Shown: positions 25,965 to 35,505, counted from the stretch's first letter. The stretch is 64,000 bases of DNA from JAXMDT01 sp046348685 (GCA_046348685.1 JAXMDT010000010.1:16168-80167); one strand, 5' to 3'. Program-made: numbers and translations. The notes: generated by a model not told the origin, from the sequence alone.

Positions 25965-26963
25965 TTATTCGCTCGCGAACGGGCGCGACAGGAGCGCCTT
26001 GATTCCCTCTTCCACTGTCAATATACCGGTGAGCACTTCATGCACGGTCATGGAGATCGGCATCGATACACCAAGCTTAAGCGCCATCTGGTAAACGGAT
26101 TCGGCGGTCGCCACCCCTTCGGTCAATCCGTGTGACTGCGCTTTTACGGCTTCGAGTCCTTCCTTGCCGCTGCCAATCCCGTAACCGAGCGCCATATTAC
26201 GCGACGTACGGCTGCAGCAGGACAGCATTAGATCGCCAAATCCTGAAAGACCGGTGAGCGTTTCGCGCTTACCGCCGCGCACTTCGGCAAGACGAATCAT
26301 TTCAGCAAGGCCTCGCGTCACGAGTGCTGCGCGGGCGTTCTCGCCATAACCCATGCCATTGGCGACGCCACACGCAATGGCGATCACATTCTTGATCGCG
26401 CCACCGATCTGAACGCCAATCACGTCGTCACTTAGATAGGGCCTGAAATACTTGCCGCCCAATGCAAACCGAACCCGCTCCGCTTCATCACGCTCGGTCG
26501 CTGCGAGCACTGTGGCGGTCGGCACGCCTTTAGCCGCTTCGTTAGCGAAGTTCGGGCCGGAAAGCACCATGACAGGGTTGGCTGGCAGCGTCGCATTCAC
26601 CACTTCGCTCATCAGCGCGAGGCTGCCGCGCTCGATGCCTTTGCAGGCAATGATCAGCGGGGTTTCCGGCTGTAATAAATCAGAAAGCGAAATACAGAGT
26701 GAGCGCAGCGATTGCGCCGGAACCGCCAGAATCAGCGCATCGGCTGCGCATGCCGTCCTGAGATCGGTAGTCACCTCGATAGACGGTTCAATAAAAATAT
26801 CGGGCAGGTACACATCGTTTGTGCGCCTCTGTTCGATCATTTCCTTGATCGATTCACTGCGCGTCCACAGGCACACATCCGATCCGGCGCGATTGGCAAG
26901 AATAGCCAGCGCCGTGCCCCACGCGCCTGATCCGATTACACCGAATCTGAGCGCTGCGCTCAT
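25965..26963 (-). CDS. gpsA: Glycerol-3-phosphate dehydrogenase [NAD(P)+]
   Basis: Reduces dihydroxyacetone phosphate to sn-glycerol 3-phosphate for phospholipid synthesis. 332 residues. Rossmann motif GSGAWGTALAILAN lies at residues 11-24, the catalytic-Lys region is GGAIKNVIAIACGVANGMGY, and the substrate loop is LTGLSGFGDLMLSCCSRTSR followed by N. The ATG overlaps the ileS stop in an ATGA, so it is the second gene of an ileS-gpsA operon. Confidence 0.96.
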   Translation of the reverse strand: MSAALRFGVIGSGAWGTALAILANRAGSDVCLWTRSESIKEMIEQRRTNDVYLPDIFIEPSIEVTTDLRTACAADALILAVPAQSLRSLCISLSDLLQPETPLIIACKGIERGSLALMSEVVNATLPANPVMVLSGPNFANEAAKGVPTATVLAATERDEAERVRFALGGKYFRPYLSDDVIGVQIGGAIKNVIAIACGVANGMGYGENARAALVTRGLAEMIRLAEVRGGKRETLTGLSGFGDLMLSCCSRTSRNMALGYGIGSGKEGLEAVKAQSHGLTEGVATAESVYQMALKLGVSMPISMTVHEVLTGILTVEEGIKALLSRPFASE

Positions 26964-29900
26964 GCAGCCGCAGCCGTGTCACGCGAGAAGGAACTCGTTA
27001 CCGCCTTTCCTTCCAGCGTGTGCTCAATTTTATGCTCCGCGCCTCCCTGACAGACACCGGTCACTACTTTTGATGCCAGTACCTGCTCCGCAATGAATCC
27101 GCTGAAAGATTCTACCGCTTTTTCGATTTCCGGCGAGGCCGTGACGCGCAGGCGAATACGGTCGGATATATGCAGATTGGCGGTCTTGCGCGATTCCTGC
27201 ACGAGGCGGATGACGTCGCGCACGAGGCCTTCGGCTTCCAGTTCCGGCGTGATGGTCAGATCAAGCACGACAAGCGCATCATTACTGGCAAGCGGCTGCG
27301 CACCTTTGGCGATTTTGGATTCGAGCAGCAGTTCATATTCGCCCTCTTCCATTTTCTCGCCACCAACCACAATCGCGCCGGTTTTGTCCTTTTTCCATTT
27401 CCCTGCTTTGGCCGCTGCCCCAACATCCTTCATCTTCCCGCCGAGACGTTTACCGGCGACCGGAAAATTGATCTTGAGCTTGAGCGAGGCCACTTTTTCC
27501 AAATCATCTTCAAAACGCACATCTTTGACGTTGGTTTCATCGGAAATCAGCGAAGCAAAATAATCCGCTTGAGCTGCGATATTTGCCTTATAGACCGTCA
27601 ACGTGGAAAGCGGCTGGCGGGTGCGGATATTTTCCGTATTGCGGATGTTATGCGCTGCGGTGCAGATATCACGGACGCGATCCATGGCGCGCATCGATTC
27701 TTCCACGTTGTTCGCCAGCACAATATCGTTGCTCGGATAATTCTGCGTATGCACGCTTTCCAGCGCTGTCTTGCCACCCGTGAGTCCTTTGAATATCGCC
27801 TCCAGCGTCAGCGGCAGCAACGGCGCCGCCGCGCGGCACAGTACATGCAGCACCGTATAGAGCGTATTATAAGCCGATTGCTTGTCCTGATCGTGCTCGG
27901 ATTTCCAAAAGCGCGGACGCGAGCGGCGGATGTACCAGTTGTTGAGCACTTCGATAAACCGCGTCACCGCATCGCACGCGCCTGGCGTATCATATGCGTC
28001 GAGCGATTTCTCGATGGTGTCCGTCATCTCGCGGCATTTGGCGAGGATATAGCGGTCCATCAGGTTTTCGGAGTCGGCGGCAAACTGCGCTTTGATGCCA
28101 TCCGCATTCGCATAGAGCGTGAAGAAATTATAGGCATTCCAGATCGGCTTGATGTGCAGACGCACCACATCGCGGATGAACGCGCCTTCCGGATCGACGC
28201 CGAGATCCGAGCCGCGCATGACGCCCGAAGATACCATCATCCAGCGCAGCGCGTCTGCGCCGAATTTATCGAAGACTTCCATAGGGTCTTTGTAATTCTT
28301 GAGGCGCTTGGAATATTTGAGACCCGTTTCATCGTCGATGACAACGCCGTGGCAGATGCAATTCTCAAATGGCTCACTGTCAAAAATCGCCGTCGACAGC
28401 ATGATCAGCGTATTAAACCAGCCGCGCGTCTGGCCGATATATTCGGTGATGAAATCGGCCGGGAAGTTTTCCTCGAACCAATCCTTGTTCTCGAAGGGGT
28501 AATGCACTTGGGCATACGGCATCGAGCCGGATTCAAACCAGCAATCGAGCACTTCCTCGACGCGTTTGATTGTATAGGTATCGTTATAGGGATCAGGTTT
28601 AGTCAGATCGTCGATATAGGGACGATGAAGGTCTTTCACTTTCGCGCCGAAGAAATCCTCCAGCTCCTGGATAGAGCCGAATACATAAAGTTCCTTGTTA
28701 TCCGGGTTATCGCTTTTCCAGACTGGAATCGGGCATCCCCAGAAACGGTTGCGCGAGATCGACCAGTCCGGCGCGGTTGCCAGCATGTGTCCCATTGCTC
28801 CGTCGCGAACATGATTTGGAATCCAGTTGATCTTGCTGTTCAGCTCCACGGCCTTGTGCTTGAACTTGCTGACCTCAACATACCAGGACGGCACGGCCTT
28901 ATAGATAATCGGTGTGTCCGTGCGCCAGCAATGCGGGTAGTTGTGCTTATACTGTTCGTCCTTGATCAAGTGCCCATGTTGCTTCAGCCACGCAATGATA
29001 CGCAGATTCGCCAGGCCATATTTTTTGACCTGATCTTCTTTGAACGGTTCTTCAGCTGTCTGGCCTTGCGTTTCAGCAATGACGTTGAGACCCTTCAATT
29101 TCAAATCCGGCAGGTCGTAGATTTCGTTTGTATAGCGGCCTTTTTCATCAACCGGGCATACCAGCTCGATACCATTCATCTGGCAGACGCGTTGATCATC
29201 TTCGCCAAATCCCGGCGCCATATGCACCACGCCCGTGCCGGAACCTTCTTCGATAAAGGAGCTGCCATCCAGAATGCGGAAGGAATCGGAATGATCGTTG
29301 AAATAAGGGAAGAGTGGTTTGTAATGTAGATTTAGCAAGCTCTCTCCTTTACAGAGAGTTACGCTGTACGAAGTGGGCTCTTTGTCGCTCTTTTCAGCAA
29401 CCCAACCACCTTCAGTCTCAATTTCTAAAATTTTTGCGTATTCATCGTATTTAAAATCGGCAACAATATATCCAACATTATCTTTTATAAGCATCGTATA
29501 TATCAGGTCTTTGCCGACTGCTAATGCTTGATTACTTGGCAAAGTCCACGGTGTCGTCGTCCAGGCCAATACATAGCACTTATCAAGATGCTCTGTGCTT
29601 GCAGGTCTATCAATCAACTCAAACGCCACTGTAATTGCCTTGTCTTCTTTTTCGCGCGTCGCGTTGTCAAGACGGGTTTCGAAATTGGAAAGCACTGTTT
29701 CCGCGCCCCATGAATAAGGCATGACGCGGTAGGACTCATAGATCAGGCCTTTGGTGTAAAGCTGCTTGAAGGCCCAGAGGACGGATTCCATAAAGGTGAT
29801 ATCCATCGTTTTATAGTCATTCTCGAAATCGACCCAGCGCGCCTGACGGGTGACGTAATTGCGCCATTCCTGCGTGTAGCGCATGACGGACGTGCGGCAA

Positions 29901-30295
29901 TGCTCGTTGAATTTTTCGATGCCGTATTCCATGATTTTCTGACGGCCGGAGATACCAAGCTGTTTTTCCGATTCCATCTCGGCGGGCAACCCGTGGCAAT
30001 CCCAGCCAAACCGGCGCTCAACGCGTTTGCCTTTCATCGTGTGATAACGTGCTACCAAATCCTTCACATAACCGGTCAGCAAATGCCCGTAATGCGGCAG
30101 GCCATTTGCGAAGGGCGGGCCATCGTAAAATACATACGCATTCGTGCTGCCGTCAGGTTTTTTAGCCGGGCGATTATCAACCGATGCCTGAAACACCTTT
30201 TCATTTTTCCACCAGGAAAGAATGTCCTTCTCGATCGCCACGAAGTCCGGGTTTGGAGCAACCTCAGGATAATGCGTTATTTTTTGTTCAGTCAT
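26960..30295 (-). CDS. ileS: Isoleucyl-tRNA synthetase, long eukaryote/archaeal-like type
   Basis: 1111 residues, longer than the usual bacterial IleS (about 930). The HIGH motif reads HYGH (68-71, in PPFANGLPHYGHLLTGYVKD) and the KMSKS motif reads KYSKR (in ETGLKYSKRLKNYKDP, near 665). The editing domain carries TTPWTLPSNQALAV. Motif GWDCHGLPAEMESEKQLGIS and the extended C-terminus match the IleS2 type, found in Rickettsiales, Chlamydiae and eukaryotic cytosol and associated with mupirocin tolerance. No C-terminal zinc-cysteine cluster of the E. coli type is seen. Followed by overlapping gpsA. A long open frame on the other strand (27170-29329) is a shadow. Confidence 0.96.
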   Translation of the reverse strand: MTEQKITHYPEVAPNPDFVAIEKDILSWWKNEKVFQASVDNRPAKKPDGSTNAYVFYDGPPFANGLPHYGHLLTGYVKDLVARYHTMKGKRVERRFGWDCHGLPAEMESEKQLGISGRQKIMEYGIEKFNEHCRTSVMRYTQEWRNYVTRQARWVDFENDYKTMDITFMESVLWAFKQLYTKGLIYESYRVMPYSWGAETVLSNFETRLDNATREKEDKAITVAFELIDRPASTEHLDKCYVLAWTTTPWTLPSNQALAVGKDLIYTMLIKDNVGYIVADFKYDEYAKILEIETEGGWVAEKSDKEPTSYSVTLCKGESLLNLHYKPLFPYFNDHSDSFRILDGSSFIEEGSGTGVVHMAPGFGEDDQRVCQMNGIELVCPVDEKGRYTNEIYDLPDLKLKGLNVIAETQGQTAEEPFKEDQVKKYGLANLRIIAWLKQHGHLIKDEQYKHNYPHCWRTDTPIIYKAVPSWYVEVSKFKHKAVELNSKINWIPNHVRDGAMGHMLATAPDWSISRNRFWGCPIPVWKSDNPDNKELYVFGSIQELEDFFGAKVKDLHRPYIDDLTKPDPYNDTYTIKRVEEVLDCWFESGSMPYAQVHYPFENKDWFEENFPADFITEYIGQTRGWFNTLIMLSTAIFDSEPFENCICHGVVIDDETGLKYSKRLKNYKDPMEVFDKFGADALRWMMVSSGVMRGSDLGVDPEGAFIRDVVRLHIKPIWNAYNFFTLYANADGIKAQFAADSENLMDRYILAKCREMTDTIEKSLDAYDTPGACDAVTRFIEVLNNWYIRRSRPRFWKSEHDQDKQSAYNTLYTVLHVLCRAAAPLLPLTLEAIFKGLTGGKTALESVHTQNYPSNDIVLANNVEESMRAMDRVRDICTAAHNIRNTENIRTRQPLSTLTVYKANIAAQADYFASLISDETNVKDVRFEDDLEKVASLKLKINFPVAGKRLGGKMKDVGAAAKAGKWKKDKTGAIVVGGEKMEEGEYELLLESKIAKGAQPLASNDALVVLDLTITPELEAEGLVRDVIRLVQESRKTANLHISDRIRLRVTASPEIEKAVESFSGFIAEQVLASKVVTGVCQGGAEHKIEHTLEGKAVTSSFSRDTAAAA

Positions 30296-30436
30296 AGGGT
30301 CTATTTATATGAAAGAACGCCAGCATAGCGAAATGCTTATCGCCTGCAAGAAAAACCCGAAAAACTGGCGGAATACCCGAAAAAACGGGCAATTCTATAC
30401 GAAAGATTAACACACACGCGGTACATTAATCATATC

Positions 30437-30862
30437 ATGATGGAAAAACGCCTCACTGTAAGAATGGTTGATCTTTGGGAACTCACAGCCAAAGGCGAAC
30501 CGCCGCCGGAATTTTTAAAATTCAATACCGGCCCCATCCAGGATATCTGGCAGCAATGCGTCACGCTTGCAATAGAACCCAGCGGCAATGGCAAAATCAC
30601 ACATCTGGGCAAGCAACTTATCCCTTTCTTCGGTGGCATGAAGGAAGGTTCGCACATCAATGCGCAGATGAAGGTGTTTCCTGGCGCGCGCCTGATCAAG
30701 CACGTCCCCGATATTCTGGTCAGCTATGCGACCTTGACGGACGAAGGGCAATTCGTCGGCACGAATAACAAAGTTGTGAAATACCGCTCCTGCCTGCTGC
30801 CTTTTGGCACGAAGGACGGAATAACGCATGTCATTCTCGGTGTATCCTGGCGTGAATTTTAA
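30437..30862 (+). CDS. Small PAS_5-like sensor protein
   Basis: 141 residues. The pattern LWELTAKGEPPPEFLKFNTG near the start, a short beta-rich middle, and an end of the form YRSCLLPFG..ITHVILGVSW resemble the alphaproteobacterial PAS_5 family (usually with RSxxLPLS...VDHILG). It has no output domain, signal peptide or membrane helix. Two consecutive ATGs at 30437 and 30440 could start it. Alone between ileS (divergent) and the RTX gene. Function unknown; the family call is tentative. Confidence 0.5.
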   Translation: MMEKRLTVRMVDLWELTAKGEPPPEFLKFNTGPIQDIWQQCVTLAIEPSGNGKITHLGKQLIPFFGGMKEGSHINAQMKVFPGARLIKHVPDILVSYATLTDEGQFVGTNNKVVKYRSCLLPFGTKDGITHVILGVSWREF

Positions 30863-30959
30863 AAGGTTTCTTCAACCACACGAACAATTAATAATTTTTT
30901 ATAGAAAATTTATCGCGATGCTGTTTTAGCTGATGCTTCCTTTAACCATGGAGCACACT

Positions 30960-31811
30960 ATGAAAATTAATGGCGATGATAAAGATAATGCGTATGTAGG
31001 CAGTGTTTCCGACGACTTTTTCAAGTTAAAAGGCGGAAACGATTTTGGAAATGGCGATCTCGGTGATGATACGCTTTATGGGGATGCCGGCAATGACACG
31101 CTTTTTGGTGGCGATGGCGAAGATAAGCTGTATGGGGGTAACGACAGCGATTATCTGTCAGGTGGCTTGGGAGACGATACGCTTGATGGTGGCAACGGCG
31201 ATGACCTGCTGCAAGGCGGAGAGAACGATGATTTATTACTGGGAGGAAAAGGCAGTGATACGCTGATCGGCTCATTTGACGATGATACGATGGATGGCGG
31301 CGATGGTAATGATTTCATCTACGATATCATCAGCGACCAGGATTACGATAATCCGCTCACATATCCATTCAGCGACGACGATACGATGATTGGCGGTGCG
31401 GGAAATGATTTTATCATTCACGGCATCGGTCACAATGAAGTGTATGGCGGAAGCGGTAACGATACTATTCAGGAAATCGTCCTGACCGAGGAGGAAGACC
31501 AGCCCTATGCGAATATCAATACTTATATCAGCGGGGGCAGCGGCGCGGATACTTTCCGCTTTATAAAAGATGCGGCTGATTACCCGATTCCCTATACACG
31601 TGAATACTATGTTGATGATTTTCTCCAGGGGAAAGACAAACTGGAATTAGCAAATTGGACGAAGGAACAGACCCATTTTACGGCTAAAGACGGTGGTACG
31701 GAGATTACTTTCGATCATGACATCTATAACGTAACTATCTTTATCGCGGATACCAGCGTTGCGAAAGTCATCGCGAATACTGCGTTTACGGATTACGTTT
31801 ACGATCTCTAA
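30960..31811 (+). CDS. RTX/hemolysin-type calcium-binding repeat protein
   Basis: About 283 residues. Nonapeptide repeats of the GGxGxDxLx type run from about residue 24 to 120 (LYGDAGNDTLFGGDGEDKLY, LSGGLGDDTLDGGNGDDLLQ) and again near 145-180. They form a calcium-binding parallel beta roll. The rest (from about 195) resembles the C-terminal part of secreted RTX proteins, ending in hydrophobic TAFTDYVYDL-like residues, consistent with a type I secretion signal. There is no N-terminal signal peptide. Start taken at the ATG at 30960, six bases after GGAG; the frame is open from 30933. No type I exporter or catalytic domain is nearby. Confidence 0.82.
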   Translation: MKINGDDKDNAYVGSVSDDFFKLKGGNDFGNGDLGDDTLYGDAGNDTLFGGDGEDKLYGGNDSDYLSGGLGDDTLDGGNGDDLLQGGENDDLLLGGKGSDTLIGSFDDDTMDGGDGNDFIYDIISDQDYDNPLTYPFSDDDTMIGGAGNDFIIHGIGHNEVYGGSGNDTIQEIVLTEEEDQPYANINTYISGGSGADTFRFIKDAADYPIPYTREYYVDDFLQGKDKLELANWTKEQTHFTAKDGGTEITFDHDIYNVTIFIADTSVAKVIANTAFTDYVYDL

Positions 31812-31855
31812 GCAAATCGTTGACGGAAGGTAGGAAATCCCGTTATTGAGACAGG

Positions 31856-33010
31856 ATGACCACTTTAAAAACAAAGCTGATTTCCGAGGGGCGCGATAGC
31901 GGTGATTTTCTCGTTCCGAATCCACCAACCTATCGCGCTTCCACGATTCTGTTTCCGGACGCTGAATCCTACGATGAAGCCAATCAGGGCAAAGGAAAAA
32001 CGCCTTCTTATGGGCGCTATGGAACGCCGACCACCTGGCAGCTTGAGGAAATCCTGAACGACCTGCATGGCTCTGATCATACTTTTTTAACATCGACCGG
32101 CATGTCTGCTGTGGCTCTGGGGCTGCAAAGCTTTCTCAAAACCGGGGATCACGCCCTCATTGTCGATTGCGTTTACGGCGGCACGCACCCGTTCTGCGAC
32201 GGTTTTTTAAAGCATTACGGCGCCGAGGTGACTTATTTCGATCCGAATATCGGCGCGGGAATCGCTGATCTTTTCAAACCAAATACGAAAGCCGTTTACC
32301 TGGAAGCGCCTGGATCACTCACCTTTGAAATGCAGGATATTGCGGTTATCGCACAGATTGCGCATGACAAAGGCTGCATCGTATTGATGGATTGCACCTG
32401 GGCGACGCCGCTGTATTTCAAGCCATTCGATCACGGCATCGATGTCGTCATTCATGCGCTTACTAAGTATGTTGGCGGCCACTCCGACCTGATGATGGGC
32501 TCAGTCAGCTGCAAGAAAGAACATGCCGGCCCGATAAAGAATATGTATCGCTGGACCGCACCGACACCGTCCGGAGATAATGTCACGCTTGCGCTGCGCG
32601 GCATTCGTACGATGGCTGTGCGCCTGGAACAGCAAATGAAGTCCGCTTTGATCATCTGTCAATGGCTGGAGAAACAAAAAGCCGTGAAGCGTATCCTGTT
32701 TCCAATGCTTGAATCCAATCCGCATCATGCGCTCTGGAAAAAATATATGACTGGTGGCGCATCGTTATTTGCCGTAGAAATCGATGCAACGCGTTCCGCG
32801 CTTTATAAAGTGATTAATGCGCTTGAACATTTTGGTATCGGAGCGTCGTGGGGCGGATTTGAAAGTCTCGTTATTCCGTTCGTTCCTGCAGAAAATCGCC
32901 ACGTCACACGGTGGGCAAAAGACCAGACACTAATCCGCCTTCATATCGGCCTGGAAGATCCGGCTGATTTAATCACTGACTTAGAACAAGCGTTTTCCCA
33001 ACTCGCTTAA
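31856..33010 (+). CDS. metC: Cystathionine beta-lyase (Cys/Met metabolism PLP enzyme)
   Basis: 384 residues of the Cys/Met-metabolism PLP family. PLP lysine in IHALTKYVGGHSDLMMGSV (about K204). Other markers are STGMSAVALGLQSFLKTGDH for phosphate binding, VYGGTHPFC, and the C-terminal RLHIGLEDPADLITDLEQAF. The active-site Tyr pair region is YGRYGTPTTWQLE. The SWGGFESL motif and the Trp-rich C-terminus fit cystathionine beta-lyase of the alphaproteobacterial type rather than gamma-synthase. It would convert cystathionine to homocysteine; metZ lies 1.2 kb away in the opposite orientation. Confidence 0.88.
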   Translation: MTTLKTKLISEGRDSGDFLVPNPPTYRASTILFPDAESYDEANQGKGKTPSYGRYGTPTTWQLEEILNDLHGSDHTFLTSTGMSAVALGLQSFLKTGDHALIVDCVYGGTHPFCDGFLKHYGAEVTYFDPNIGAGIADLFKPNTKAVYLEAPGSLTFEMQDIAVIAQIAHDKGCIVLMDCTWATPLYFKPFDHGIDVVIHALTKYVGGHSDLMMGSVSCKKEHAGPIKNMYRWTAPTPSGDNVTLALRGIRTMAVRLEQQMKSALIICQWLEKQKAVKRILFPMLESNPHHALWKKYMTGGASLFAVEIDATRSALYKVINALEHFGIGASWGGFESLVIPFVPAENRHVTRWAKDQTLIRLHIGLEDPADLITDLEQAFSQLA

Positions 33011-33024
33011 TGCTGCAGCGCAAC

Positions 33025-33046
33025 GCATGGCCGTCATGCAGTTTTT
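33025..33046 (+). terminator. Possible rho-independent terminator after metC
   Basis: GCATG (33025-33029) and CATGC (33035-33039) form a 5-bp stem around GCCGT, followed after AG by TTTTT (33042-33046). The stem is short, so strength is doubtful. Confidence 0.4.
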
Positions 33047-33079
33047 GCATTGGTGTCTAAAATAGAATGCGCGTATCTA

Positions 33080-33271
33080 ATGCGCATGATTAAAAAACAA
33101 CATCTTGTAGCACTTATTGCAACCTCCCTACTAGGGCTGCTATCCGCCTGCAGTTCTACGAGCCCATTTTCCTCCATGCCACAAACGCATTATACGAGTT
33201 CATGGGAATCCCTTAAATACTCGGACTATGCTGCCAATGAACCTGGCGGATTTATCCGCATGGGCAAGTAA
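33080..33271 (+). CDS. Small outer-membrane-type lipoprotein, unknown
   Basis: 63 residues with a class-II signal peptide: MRMIKK, hydrophobic LVALIATSLLGLL, and lipobox LSAC (LLSACSS). The mature part is about 40 residues, Ser/Tyr-rich, ending NEPGGFIRMGK. A start at 33086 (MIKKQ) is equally possible; the frame is open from 33050. Similar small lipoproteins of unknown function are common in alphaproteobacteria. It should be a Lol-system substrate; the residue after Cys is Ser, not Asp, so no inner-membrane retention signal is seen. Confidence 0.7.
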   Translation: MRMIKKQHLVALIATSLLGLLSACSSTSPFSSMPQTHYTSSWESLKYSDYAANEPGGFIRMGK

Positions 33272-33368
33272 TCTATATTGCCGGCAGATTGTTTATAATT
33301 TTCATTAGCTCTTATTTATTGGTTAAAAAACGCGCTGCTGCACCGCACAAAAATTTACTCTCTTTTTC

Positions 33369-33397
33369 TTGACACCCAAATATTAGCCTCCTATACG
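33369..33397 (+). promoter_or_regulatory. Sigma-70 promoter of the phasin gene
   Basis: TTGACA (33369-33374), exactly 17 bases, then TATACG (33392-33397). It gives a leader of about 130 bases before the phasin ATG, which has a strong AAGGAG ribosome site at 33523-33528. The leader holds no gene that I can support. Confidence 0.65.
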
Positions 33398-33534
33398 TCA
33401 CCTATTGCGTTGCGAAATACCGTCTTTGACTACCTTTCGGTACTATATTGCTAGTATTTATAAGGGCTCCTTCTTGAGCAGGATTAGCGGAGTATTTTGC
33501 GACATCAATAATAAGCCCACCGAAGGAGTTATAT

Positions 33535-34137
33535 ATGGCACCATCCAAAAAAAGCCGCGGTAAAGCTGCCCCTATTAAAATGAAAGTGGCATCGCCCAAA
33601 TCGTCGGTAAAATCGGCAGCAAAAACCGCACGCCTGAATTCGGAGAACGTCGTCCGTTTTGGAACAGATTCTTTGAAAGATATGTTTACGTCGTCTTCAG
33701 GCGAAGCGCAAAAAGCGCAGCGTAAAGCATATGCGATCGGTCGTGAAGGCGCACAACACATGTCACGTTCGGCGGATGCTGCAACCCGCGCCATGAGCGA
33801 AGCCGTGTCTGTCACTCAGAATAACATCGAAGCATGCATCGAAAGCGGTAATATCACCGCTAACATGTCGCGCGAAATTTCCGAAGAAATCTTCAATTTC
33901 GCCAATGAGATCATGTCCAACAACATCGATATCTCGAAGGATGTTTTCTCCTGCCGCACGATCAACGATGTTTTCGAATTGCAAAGCAAAATGTTCCGTA
34001 ATAATGTTGATCGTCTTTTCAATGAATCAGCCCGGATTTCAGAAATGCTATTCGATACGGTCACCAAAGCCTCCGAGCCATTGAGCGAGCGCATGGTGGA
34101 AGCGTCGGACAAACTCAGCAAGTCGTTTGCTGCTTAA
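33535..34137 (+). CDS. Phasin family protein
   Basis: 200-residue phasin, a polyhydroxyalkanoate-granule surface protein or a stress-related homologue. A basic, Lys/Ala/Ser-rich N-terminus (KKSRGKAAPIKMKVASPKSS) precedes a long amphipathic helical core. The core includes NIEACIESGNITANMSREIS, NIDISKDVFSCRTINDVFEL and QSKMFRNNVDRLFNESARIS, the phasin_2 pattern. It has its own promoter and terminator, so it is monocistronic. No PHA synthase is in the window, so the granule role is family knowledge only. Confidence 0.85.
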   Translation: MAPSKKSRGKAAPIKMKVASPKSSVKSAAKTARLNSENVVRFGTDSLKDMFTSSSGEAQKAQRKAYAIGREGAQHMSRSADAATRAMSEAVSVTQNNIEACIESGNITANMSREISEEIFNFANEIMSNNIDISKDVFSCRTINDVFELQSKMFRNNVDRLFNESARISEMLFDTVTKASEPLSERMVEASDKLSKSFAA

Positions 34138-34163
34138 AATATTACAGTAGTCCTCCTCAACAT

Positions 34164-34195
34164 CGCCTGCCGGTCAAACGGTGGGCGTTTTTTTT
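34164..34195 (+). terminator. Rho-independent terminator after phasin
   Basis: Stem CGCC-T-GCCG / CGGT-GGGCG (34164-34187) with loop TCAAA, followed directly by eight T residues. It lies between the phasin stop and the 3' end of convergent metZ and ends phasin transcription. Confidence 0.8.
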
Positions 34196-34209
34196 ATTTT
34201 GAGAATGAA

Positions 34210-35424
34210 TCAGGAGGCGGCTTGAATCAGATCATTCTCAAGATCGTCGCAATCTTCCAAACCCACTGAAAGACGCAATAATCCTTCGCTAATACCAGCA
34301 GCTTGCCTCTCATCCGCTGTCAGATTGGAATGAGTCGTCGATGCCGGATGCGTGAGCAAGCTTTTCGCATCCCCGAGATTATTCGATATGTCGATGATCT
34401 GAAGCGCGTTCATAAGCCGGAATGCGCCTTCGCGCCCGCCTTTTGCCTCAAACGCGACCATGGTACCACCGCACGGCTCCCCTTTTCGCTGCATCTGGCG
34501 ACGCGCGATCTCATATTGCGGATGGCTTGGCAAACCAGGGTAAAGGACGCGCACAATATTCTTTTGCTTTTCCAGAGAAGCAGCAATTTTGAGGGCGCTC
34601 TCGCACTGTCTGGTCACCCTGAGCGCAAAAGTCTCCAGACTCTTTAGGATAACCCACGCATTGAATGGGCTCAATGCGGGGCCGGTATGCCGGTGGAATG
34701 GCATAACAATCTTTTCCAGAAATTCTTTCTCGCCAAGCACCGCGCCGCCGAGCGTACGCCCCTGGCCATCCATATGCTTCGTTGTCGAATAGACAACAAG
34801 GTCGGCGCCAAGCGCTAACGGCTTTTGCAATAGGGGCGAAGCGAAAATATTATCGACGATCAGCTTTGCGCCGTGTTTCTTTGTGAAACTCGCGATCATC
34901 TCGATATCGACGATTTCAAGGTTTGGGTTAGCCGGTGTTTCAATAAATACCGCCGCCGTATTTTTTCTGAAGGCTTTTTCCCAATTTTCTCTTTTAGTGC
35001 CATCGACCAGCGTGACCTCTATACCGAACCGCGGCAGTATCTGATTGATGATATAGTGGCATGAGCCAAACAACACCTGGTGCGCAATCACATGGTCACC
35101 CGTCTTCAGAAAGGACATCAGGCTCGCGTTGACAGCCGCCATGCCGCTTCCCATGACGATGCAGGCCTCCGCCCCCTCAATCAGCGCGAGACGGTCTTCC
35201 AGCATTTTTAAATTCGGATTGAGATAGCGCGAATAAACATAGCCTGGCGACGTCCCATCAAAACGGCTCGCCGCAATTTCCGCTGAATCGTAGCAAAAGC
35301 CGGAATTCAGATAAATCGCTTCCGAGGTCTCACCTAATTCCGAGCGCCATGTACCACCCCGTACCAGCTGGGTATCCAGATTCCAGGACTCAGCAACGTC
35401 GCGGGTATTTTTATTGCGTTTCAT
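34210..35424 (-). CDS. metZ: O-succinylhomoserine sulfhydrylase
   Basis: 404-residue PLP enzyme making homocysteine directly from O-succinylhomoserine and sulfide. The N-terminus LDTQLVRGGTWRSELGETSE and SGFCYDSAEIAASRFDGTSPG are typical of MetZ. The PLP Lys lies in VYSTTKHMDGQGRTLGGAVL. Other motifs are CIVMGSGMAAVNASLMSFLK and the end LRLSVGLEDCDDLENDLIQA. Together with metC it gives two routes to homocysteine in this organism. No SAM-II riboswitch was seen in the 80 bases upstream. Confidence 0.92.
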   Translation of the reverse strand: MKRNKNTRDVAESWNLDTQLVRGGTWRSELGETSEAIYLNSGFCYDSAEIAASRFDGTSPGYVYSRYLNPNLKMLEDRLALIEGAEACIVMGSGMAAVNASLMSFLKTGDHVIAHQVLFGSCHYIINQILPRFGIEVTLVDGTKRENWEKAFRKNTAAVFIETPANPNLEIVDIEMIASFTKKHGAKLIVDNIFASPLLQKPLALGADLVVYSTTKHMDGQGRTLGGAVLGEKEFLEKIVMPFHRHTGPALSPFNAWVILKSLETFALRVTRQCESALKIAASLEKQKNIVRVLYPGLPSHPQYEIARRQMQRKGEPCGGTMVAFEAKGGREGAFRLMNALQIIDISNNLGDAKSLLTHPASTTHSNLTADERQAAGISEGLLRLSVGLEDCDDLENDLIQAAS

Positions 35425-35505
35425 GCTTGGAACTTAGCCATTCTGCGATTAAACTCGGCCAAATAACATACTTACAGAAACAGCTATTTCCAAGTTTTAA
35501 GTACG

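Noticed and set aside
26452..27096. 214-codon plus-strand open frame over the gpsA/ileS junction
   Set aside because: Mirror frame of two conserved genes; no ribosome site or domain.
27170..29329. Long 719-codon open frame on the plus strand
   Set aside because: It lies wholly antisense to well-conserved ileS, is rich in His, Arg and Ile in the way of mirror frames, and shows no recognisable domain.
35425..35505. SAM-II type riboswitch upstream of metZ
   Set aside because: The 80-base gap lacks the conserved pseudoknot core expected for SAM-II; no paired helices of the right size were found.
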